From Scedosporium boydii (taxonomy: Eukaryota; Ascomycota; Sordariomycetes; Microascales; Microascaceae), in assembly GCA_002221725.1 (NCBI GenBank), contig NJFT01000002.1:124001-188000 (forward strand): a stretch of DNA of 64,000 bases, given 5' to 3'. A model generated the notes under the pieces. It worked only from the letters and a program-made list of their open reading frames with translations, had not been told where the DNA came from and did no database searches. How positions within the stretch are numbered: position 1 is the first letter of the stretch; each line of letters begins with the position of its first letter. Shown here in pieces: positions 56,014-64,000 of this stretch. The position numbers were made by a program, and so were the translations under genes.

Positions 56014-56481
56014 TTAACAGAGAGGCCAGGGGGAATCCAAGCTTCGCGAGGTTGTCGGTTTTGAAGATGCGTCTGGATCAGGAGAGGATGCCCCGTGTAA
56101 CCGGCGACGAAATACTGCGCCCTTCATGGCTGTGTCCCGGTGTTTGGAAAATGGCCAGTGGCCAATGGTGTTCTGGAGCCTTGCCGTCTTCCATCCGCAA
56201 GAAGTGGGAATATTGTCATTTGTACCATCCCGTATTGATTCTGAGCATAGGACCTCTCGAATATAGTAAGACGAGATCTTGATGCCACGCCGAGGACCAA
56301 CTCTGACTGTGTGAAATAAGATGAGACTGTGGCCATCACCAAGGCACATTAGAAGTACTGAATCGCCAATAGTATTCCAGTTATACATGACATACAAATC
56401 ATCCTTCCATACGCCTAGATGAAGCCTTGCCTCTAACCCATCTATGCAAAGCTGAATCCCAATCGTTCCGCCTCTACTCAT
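56014..56481 (-). CDS. Uncharacterised frame, possibly the 5' part of the disrupted two-TM locus
   Basis: 155-codon frame starting MSRGGTIGIQLCIDGLEARL. The first 60 residues look like folded protein (LHLGVWKDDLYVMYNWNTIG, DSVLLMCLGDGHSLILF); the rest is basic and irregular and ends shortly after a likely intron edge. It lies 130 bp upstream of the two-TM frame on the same strand and could be the first exon of one larger gene. I recognise no named family. Confidence 0.4.
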   Translation of the reverse strand: MSRGGTIGIQLCIDGLEARLHLGVWKDDLYVMYNWNTIGDSVLLMCLGDGHSLILFHTVRVGPRRGIKISSYYIREVLCSESIRDGTNDNIPTSCGWKTARLQNTIGHWPFSKHRDTAMKGAVFRRRLHGASSPDPDASSKPTTSRSLDSPWPLC

Positions 56482-56522
56482 AATACAAGGGGTGTGTATG
56501 GCTTACCCTCTCCTCTCTCCCC

Positions 56523-57967
56523 TCAAGACGAATACTGGATCTCCAACCCAAGCGTCCTAAACGGCTGATCTGGGCTCCGCAAATCAATCCCACTCCCAAC
56601 ACTATACAGCAGCGACTTCACCCTCCCCTCCCACAGTATCCCTATTCTATTCTGCCCGAACCTCGCCTTAATCACCCCATTATACTCATCATCATCGCCC
56701 TCCTTCTTCTTCTCCGGCACGCTCTTCTTCTTCCTCGGTAAACTCCTCCTCTTGGGCACGGTCTTCTTCTCAACTACTTCAGGCGCCTTTGCCCCAGGTT
56801 CATCAAGCCTCCACTCCAGCTTAGCCTGCAAACTCCTACTCCACGCCTTGGCTACAGCAGGGTCAAGGGTACTCGCAAGAGCGGCCACCTCCTCCTGCAC
56901 AGTCGTCGTCGTCGTCGTCACATCTTCTTCCACATGCCTCAGGAACTCCTTGCGCCAAAGCTCCACGCCGACGGACCAGTTGCTCTCGTAGCTATACACA
57001 TTGAAATCCAACATCGTCGCGAGGCTGCAGTGCCGGCCCGCCATGACCGAGTAGCTCGCGCGGATGCTGCCCATCAAGGGATTCAGCGTCAGCGTCGCCG
57101 TCAGCGGCGTACCCTTGTACGAGGGGAGCGTAGCGAAGCGTAGGCCGCAGCTGATACCGCCGGATTTATTCAGCGTGCCGTAGTATATCTCCCCGCCAGC
57201 CGTGAACCGACCGTATATCCGCTCTCGATCCGCACCGTTCCCGTTACTTGCGGGTTCGGGGGAACCGTTCTGGTGTGGTTCCTTCGCGTCTCCGCCAAAG
57301 TTATACACGCCCCTCAGCCCCAACAACCCGCCGTCCGAAGACGCCAGGCCTTCGACGGCATATTTCCCCACGTCGTACTGCGTAAGCCCGAGGAGTGACC
57401 CGCCATTCCTAAGCGCCTTCGAGGATACGGCGCGGAGCTGAAGCTGCAAGCCCGAAGAAAACCTCTTCACCACGAGCGCTTCCAACAACGACTGAGGCAA
57501 ATATAGCCTCCCGTACAGCAGCGACGGTCCGTCTTTGACAATGGGTTGTATCGCCTGGACGGGGTCCCGTCGATGGAGCTGTCGTAGGGTTCTATACCCG
57601 CGGCATAGGCTCGGGAGCGAGAGAGATTCCGACTGCGGCGTGAATTGGTCCTTGAGAGGGACGGAGGAGTAGAGGTAGGAGACGGAGCCGTCGACGATTC
57701 CGACTGAGCCGAGCTGGTATGATGTCGCGAAGTGGGGGGTAGCGAGAGAGGAGAGGTTTAGGCGGAGGCCTTGCGGTGTGGAGAAGCAGAGGAGTTCTAT
57801 TCCGATGCGATGCGAGTCAGAGATCCTCCTTTTAAAAAAAGGTTTCACGAAAAGGAAGGTGTCGACGTACCATGTGCAGTTGAATTTAAGGTCGAGTACG
57901 AATTGTCCTGGCTCCACCCTGTTGCATCGTAGAAAGCGTTCTGGACATAGACCATAAACTCCCTCAT
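56523..57967 (-). CDS. MDM10: Mitochondrial distribution and morphology protein Mdm10
   Basis: Mdm10 is a beta-barrel protein of the mitochondrial outer membrane. It anchors the ERMES tether between ER and mitochondria and also serves the SAM complex in outer-membrane protein assembly. Two exons: 57967-57871 and 57796-56523 (intron GTACGT ... AATAG, 74 nt), about 456 residues. Exon 1 is diagnostic: MREFMVYVQNAFYDATGWSQ. Exon 2 follows with CFSTPQGLRLNLSSLATPHF, YQLGSVGIVDGSVSYLYSSV, LYLPQSLLEALVVKRFSSGL, GRFTAGGEIYYGTLNKSGGI and the closing strand with ALLYSV-type pattern and LGLEIQYSS. A basic, acidic-flanked linker (KKTVPKRRSLPRKKKSVPEK) is inserted near the C-terminus, a known variable site. 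The exon-1 form is the one I associate with Sordariomycetes. Confidence 0.95.
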
Positions 57968-59153
57968 GGTGTCTGGATTACGAGCCTCACGTCGAGACCT
58001 CCGCCTTCGTTGCTATAATGGCATGCGTAAATTTTCTGTTCATTAAAATGCTGTTCAATGCTTCGCCATTTGATGTCGCGGGTCGCATCGAACAAGGACA
58101 TGAGAGGCTCGATGCAGCAGATCGGAGTCGGTAGATATTCGGGAGAAACAATGGACATTAACACCGGCTAGACTCGAGCCTAGCACCGCCCCCACGATCT
58201 TTCTTCAGATTAGGACCGGTCTTCATGTCTTCATCGGACTGGTGACTCCGACACAGCCCTGCCAGTATTTTTAAGATTACGATTGAGTAGTTCCTGCTCG
58301 ACTCAATCCCTTATGAACAGCCTTACGCGACATCTTACAAGTACTTGGAAGAACTGCCTGACCTTTGGTTACGAAGCACTCGAAGACATGGAAACACAGA
58401 TTTAAACGGTCGGGACAGCCCTTTCAGCCCGTTCTCTACTGCCGAATAAACATCAAATTCTAAAATTCTCCGAGATTGTCGTGCAGCCAACACATCCAAG
58501 ACCACACGTTCTCTTCTTACCTGCCAGATCGTACAAAGTAGAGTAGCACGGAGCGAAGGCAGCAGCATTCGGCAGGAGGGAGCAATTTCTTCTCCCAAAC
58601 CAGTAGACCGACCCCGTTTTATAAGCCTGCAGGGGTTCCATCAGTCGTGTGACGCCAGAATGACCAGTCGCTAGCTCCTGCCCGCCCACGAGGGGAACAT
58701 CGTGAACTGGAGCTAGGTGTTTTGAGGCGTCCAACTGACCGGGGGGTTCTCCCACTCCAACGTAAATCTCCAGCACGATGTCGCCATTTTCCCGCTATTG
58801 AAAAAAAGTCTAAAATGACAGCCAACGCTTGGATCACGCAGCCTAACCACTTCGAAACGTTCGTGGGATATATTTGAGGGCTTTATTTTAACTCGTTCAA
58901 ACAAGAGGAAAAAAGGGGGTCAGAAAAAAAAGAGAGGTTCTCATAATATATTAGTGTAGTGTACTGGCGTGGGGGGGAAGGAGACTACCTGCCCCTCCCT
59001 CCCTCCCTCCTCCGGCGCTCAAAAAACTCGCGCCGCTTTCTTTGTTATGTGCAGACATTATTTCTTCTTACCCTCCTCCATCTCCAACGTTCGCCGTCTT
59101 CTCGAGGTTCGCATTACCCATTTTCCCTTTATCTTGGACCTCCTGGCACTCTT
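57968..59153. other. Spacer, no gene seen
   Basis: Holds the MDM10 promoter and the 3' region of the PAP2_3 gene. Short frames at 57964-58164 and 58453-58776 show no family features. A CCCTCCCTCCCTCC run is near 58995-59010. Confidence 0.5.
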
Positions 59154-60691
59154 CTAGACGTCCTGGACCATGGTTCCCTGCCAAGTCCTCTCGACCGCCG
59201 TCTCGGGATCCGTCCAGTTGACGGGCTTGTGGATTCGCACCGCCCACAGGAAGTAGTCTTCGAGGACCAGAAGGTTCAAGAGGACGCCGTTGGCATTCCA
59301 TGCGATACCGCATACGATGGCACCGGCCACGGCATCGAGGACGAAATGGTTCGCAGTTGCGACAATGGCGGCCAGGATGATGGCGGGGTAGGACATGCCC
59401 AAGCACACGATAGCGAGGCGCTTCCACGAGGTCGATCGCAAGCCGGCGATGGGGAACGTCGCGATTGTCAATCCGATGAGAAGGGAGTATCCGAAATGGA
59501 GAGATGGCATGGCGGCTAATGGGGGATTTTGTTAGCATTGACGTTGCATATTCCAGGAAAAGATCGCGAGCCCCAATCCGATGCACAACCAACTTACCAT
59601 ACTGGTTGCAGAACTTGTTGGTAGTCCAGACACTCTTCTCGCCGTCGGCACTATGGACGGTATCGACGAATCCGAAACTCTTCGCCTCGACCGCGTCGGG
59701 GCCCTCATACTCGGGGTCGCTCAGCAGGCGGGGTGGCATGCAGGGCCACAGAGTGAAGACGATGAACGCGATCAGGTTGCACAAAGCCATGGTTCGTCGG
59801 CGAGCTTCGTAAAGCATCGGTCCCGAGCTTCCTCCAATCGAGTTATCGGATCCATTGGACTTGACGAGAGCGCGTCGCTTACGGGTGGTGGTGAAGTAGT
59901 ATAGGAGGACGAGGAAGAGAATCGTTCCGGGGATATGGATGAAGGAGTAAGTACGGTTAGTCCATCGCATCAAGTTGGGTCGGTGGAGGAACCAGTCCTG
60001 GATTGGTCGCTCAACGAAGAGGCCCAGAGCTTGCTCAATGTGAACAAGCTGCAGAGCATGCTTTCGGGCAACATCAACAGTTCCCTCTACAAGGGTGAGG
60101 GCCGTGAAGGCTCGACCAAGTTGGTAGACCTATAGAAAGAGAAGGAAAAAAGAGTGAGACAAAGCCCTTGTAGAAGAGAGATGTTGGGATCGAGGGACAA
60201 TGGAGAGTATGCATGGGCCCATTGGGGAGCACCACATAACCCCGATGGAGGGGGAGTGCAACTATCAACGATTGCCGGGAGGAGAAACCACTTACCCAGT
60301 AGATCAAAGCCCAATACCAGGCTTCAACGAGGAAAGGAAACTTTTGTAGCAGACGGCTAAGCAGCCTGTCCTTGAAAACTGTAGTATTCGGCGTCGAAAC
60401 GGTGCGTTGATACCGGAAAAGGCGGATTTTCCGATTTCGCCATCTGGACTGCTCTAAGGGGGAGAGTGTGCCAGAATTGGACACCCAATCTACAGAGGCA
60501 TCCCTGTCCGAGAGTTCGGAGTCCGAATTTCGGCGTCCGTAGTCATCGGATCGCTTTCGCGGGTGGCCAAGCGGCGAGTAGGAGACGAGGTTAGAGACGA
60601 CGTTATCCCGGCCGAGGGTGCGATTGAACCACGCTCCTCCAAAGAGGAGCGTGATGACCACGAGGGGCTCGGCGAAGGCGCCGATGCCCAT
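59154..60691 (-). CDS. PAP2_3-family integral membrane protein (Aur1/Ipt1-like fold)
   Basis: Three exons: 60691-60296, 60129-59598 and 59515-59154 (introns GTAAGT ... TATAG and GTAAGT ... ATTAG), 429 residues. Membrane segments include EPLVVITLLFGGAWF, FIHIPGTILFLVLLYYF, MALCNLIAFIVFTLWPCMPP, SLLIGLTIATFPIAG and YPAIILAAIVATA. The lipid-phosphatase/phosphotransferase signature is complete in the last exon: AMPSLHFGYS (PSLH in place of PSGH) and ANHFVLDAVAGA with the catalytic-type His and Asp. This subgroup includes inositolphosphotransferases and bacterial relatives. A Ser/Arg-rich cytoplasmic-looking insert follows the first membrane segment (about 35-80). The substrate is probably a lipid phosphate or phospho-inositol head group, by family analogy; the exact reaction is unknown. 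Confidence 0.88.
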
Positions 60692-63600
60692 GATGGATGG
60701 CTTGCCGGGGTGGTTGACGTCGGAAGGGTGAGGGTGGTGGTGATGATGATGTTGATTATGGTTGTGTTGTCGTGGTCGTAGTTGGCTGGCGTGCAGAGCG
60801 GGAAGGAGAGGAAGGGATGACTATCGTTTTTTTAAGGTTCGCCGAGAGATGGGAAAATCGCCGAGATGGAAGGATCGGAAAAACCGTGGGGGATGGCGAT
60901 GTTTTTCAAGAACGGGAAAACGCGATGATGATCCACCCTTGAACAAACGACGACGACGACGACGACGACCGCTGACAGTGTCGGCTAGATGTCAGGACTG
61001 GGTTAGTTGTAACTTTTGGGTTTTGGGTTGACGACTGGACGTGAAAATGGTTGAAACGAAGGGTTGGGAATATGTGGAGCTCGGTGCCGCCTACATCAAT
61101 GCAATTGAGGCGCAGGGAGAGAGTCAGTCTTGTTTGACTTTTTTCATGACCAAGGACCCGGGGCCAAGCATCAAAAGGAGAGAAGAAGAAAAAAAAGAAA
61201 ATCAAAAAAAGAGAGAACCGGAATCAAATATGGCACTGGAGTAAGACCAAGTGGAACAAAAGCCCAAGAGAGATAAAACAACGTGGGAAACGGACGGGAG
61301 AAGCAGGCAGTGCCCTTAATACTCTGCGATCTCTATCCAATCCCATTAATATCGGGGAGGAAGAAGGACCCGAAGTTTGGTCTACTCGTGGGGTACACAG
61401 CCTAGTTGCTGCGCTGTCTTGGTGTCTCGCCTTACCATTGAGCTATTAGGGAACATTAGGGAACCATCCAAAAAGTCTTGGTGCGTATCATTTCCCAGTT
61501 TCCAATCCGCAGGTCCCAGTCGCCGAGTTTTGAGTTCTTCTCCGCCCCCTCTCCCAGGCACAAAATCTGGTACAAATGACGACTGATTTGGTCGATGCTA
61601 CTTAGGAATCTTCGGACGCGATACAAATTATCCCTTAGATTGCATTGACAATCAAACTGCAATGTGCTGAATGCCGTTCTCCACAGTGTACCTTGTGTAC
61701 CTTGTTTTGTACCTGATACACCGCTCCCATACACCCATACAATGCCAGCTCCCAAAGCTCTCGACTTCGAAGGGGTGTGTCCACCCTCTCGTCTGGTATG
61801 ACTGTCGTGTGCTCCGTCGGTGCACGGTTCAATTAATGCAGGACTAGGTCGGGCAACGGAACACAGGTCCATCCCAGAATCCCGTCGGATTCTGGGAAGT
61901 GGAGCGATCTTGATGCCATCACCTCTTGGGCTCATTATCGAGAGATACGATTCTGGGGGAAAGAAATTGGCATCAATCATGCTAGGGCTAACTGGCCAAA
62001 CTTTACGACGTGTTACGAAGTACGAAGGATCGAGTTGGTGGAACGGACCCTCCTCGCATACGTATTCAGATTGCGAGCCCGCCAGACGTAATCCGCGTAT
62101 CTGATGCGGCTATGTGCACATTTCAATGATTTGATGAGCTGTATTGGCAGTCTGCCCTTCCAGCCAAGACTTGGCCGGTCCAGTTACAGCCAGCACAGCC
62201 CAGCAAAGTACCTCATACATCTGATTCTTCAAAATATTGTCACGGCTCACCCCCTCAGCAGCGATCAAAACAAAGTAGAAGTACACGAAACTGGCGTATT
62301 ACGCGGTACTTTGCGGAGCGATCCTACCATTTGATGCAGGTCACACTCGACACCAAACATTCAATGCTACTTTTTCATCAACCGATTGATCAATCTTTCC
62401 CATTGTTTCAGGCTTTCTATCACATCTGTTGGTTATAGAGTTCGGACCATTGCCAAAAGGATGAGTGGATGGAAAGTCAATGTGCCCATTTTGGGTTATT
62501 ATGAAGTGTTAAGGTGAGTCCAGAAGATTTCGAGTCCAGATCAGGACTTGTTTACTTTGGGATACTTTTGCGCTCCGTCATACTGGCTCGCCTCGACTTA
62601 CCCCCCTTTCCCAAAGCCTGCTGCACACCAGGCACAACCACCGGGTAAGACGGTAATTAAGAGTTTAGGGGGGGGCAACGAAAGCCCAACAGCCTGGCAA
62701 TGGTGGGTGGACCGTGGAGAGACCACGCACATGTAGTTTAAAAGCGACGCCACAGGGTCGAATCTTCTTCAAGCATGTGCTACACTACGTCAAGCTGACA
62801 GGATTAGTGTGTCACCAATGCAGTCTATCAATCGAGGCTCCATCGCGATAGGTCCAGAACCTGGCCCGGACGCGAATGAATGATCTGCTCGTTTCCCCAT
62901 TCGAAGAAACGCGAGGCGCTACGAAGCATATACAATCTAACGGTGGTCTCACTGATGTGGATGACATATATTCCCCGAGGACGTTTTAGGTGCAATGACA
63001 GTCGGCGATGTCTTCTCAAATGCACATCAATCGAATTGACATGATGAAGACTCAGCCCGCGCTGCAGCCCTCCGTTTCGAGAACCGGACCTCCCCTTGAT
63101 CGGGAAAATTGGCACACGAGACACGCATTGCGTCATAAGAGCCCTCAGCCGGAGGTGAAAGTGAAAGCGCAACGTAACCCAGAGCACGCTACTTCGAAAT
63201 CCGTTTAGTCCCAAAATCACCTAATCAGTTTTTAATCCCAGAGCCACCGTTCAAATTACCCTTGCAATAGTGCAGTTTTAGCTTGAACATTCCCGGCTTT
63301 CCCTGAAGTTCTACGAGGTATTCTCGGACTTGTGGACTTATCAATCAGTTCGGTAATTTTGGACATTGGGACGAATGTTCTTCAAGATGCTCCAAGTTTT
63401 TTCTTTTCTACAGAGAAGCATTACCTATATTTTGTCGCATGCAAGTTTCCCCCTTTGATTTCCGTTAAAATCATGTCCATAGTTATCAAGCTTATCAGTA
63501 ACTTTAATCTCATTTGGCCATATCCTTGGCACGCCTGCCCCCACCTGCGCTACCATTGATACCCCTTACTTCTTGCTTAGTGTCTGTCTATCCATACTTC

Positions 63601-64000
63601 ATAGCGTGCGGCGCAGAGTATGGTGGAACTTGGAAGTACGCCCTTGTCGTGTGGGGCCCGTTCCATCATTCAGTAAGTTTTAGCGCACCTCCCCCCTGCT
63701 AGACTTTTCGCTTTCCTCGCACTTGCCACGAAGGCGCCCTGTTTGACGCTATCCTTGTGGTGGAGGTCCGCCCTTTTCCACAAGGTCGGCTCGGGGTGTT
63801 GATGACGTCCGTTGCTCCGCTCGAATGTGGACTCCAAAGCGGGCGACCGAGGCCGAGAAAAAAAAAGGCTGCCAGGAGTTGAAAGAGCAGTCGGTGTCCG
63901 AACCCCGATCTCGAGTATTATGTGAAGTGCAGAGCAAACTGGAGATCAATGTGTTTTCTTGGGTTTAAAAAGGGGGGAAAGGAGACGTGTTAGGGAGCCA
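60692..64000. other. 3.3-kb terminal region without a supported gene
   Basis: Upstream side of the PAP2_3 gene and beyond. It contains a (GAC)n run at about 60949-60969, a purine-rich patch at 61180-61220, and palindrome-family sequence at 62013-62028. The longest open frames (for example 61456-61980) show no domain. A gene may start or end outside the window edge. Confidence 0.5.

Noticed and set aside
60949..60969. GAC trinucleotide repeat as a possible CRISPR or minisatellite
   Set aside because: Simple uninterrupted microsatellite of about seven units; no spacers, and CRISPR arrays are not expected in a fungal nuclear genome.
61405..61470. tRNA-like A-box (TAGCTCAATGGTAAGGC) on the minus strand
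   Set aside because: No matching B-box (GGTTCGANTCC type) follows at the right distance, and acceptor and anticodon stems do not pair.

Overview
The window is nuclear DNA of a filamentous ascomycete (Pezizomycotina). Most genes carry short introns (about 45-110 nt) with GT..AG ends, several with CTAAC-type branch points. Gene density is moderate, and several products are typical of moulds: Con7, Mdm10, a hydrolase-phosphatase fusion and a Rictor-type TORC2 subunit. The Mdm10 N-terminus and the Con7 core look most like Sordariomycetes as I remember those families; that placement is inference.

Layout. 1-9180 has no gene I can support and ends in a pyrimidine-rich leader for con7 (9181-10687, +). 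10688-15482 is mostly empty, with one weak candidate spliced gene near 13.3 kb. Next come AAR2 (15483-16979, +), a frame-broken membrane-protein candidate near 17.7 kb, the divergent pair RPS16 (-) and SNF8/VPS22 (+), RICTOR (-), an RCC1-repeat protein (+) convergent with RAD9 (-), and vacuolar alkaline phosphatase PHO8 (-). From 34 to 45 kb lie a small Cys-rich protein, an alpha/beta-hydrolase + dual-specificity-phosphatase fusion, an NDUFAF3-like mitochondrial protein, ribosomal protein eL34, a small helical protein, a solitary FAR1-type DNA-binding protein and an unknown conserved-looking protein. From 47 kb the content becomes more unusual: a secreted protein with two ricin-B-like lectin modules around a Gly/Asn-rich linker, a putative zinc deaminase with an acidic tail, eS19, a decayed locus (54.7-56.5 kb), MDM10 and a PAP2_3 membrane protein. 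60.7-64 kb shows no gene.

There is no single pathway or biosynthetic cluster. Most genes are unlinked housekeeping functions: splicing, ribosome, ESCRT-II, TORC2, the 9-1-1 checkpoint, the vacuole, and mitochondrial biogenesis (MDM10 and the NDUFAF3-like gene). The best candidates for new biology are the deaminase-like gene (49816-51450) with an in-frame stop and a degenerate tandem repeat upstream, the internally duplicated lectin gene, the decayed two-TM locus whose two nonsense codons both fit CpA-to-TpA change, and a family of short GTAC-centred palindromes scattered mainly between genes. Splice sites were chosen by eye to keep frame and family similarity, and no transcript data were available.
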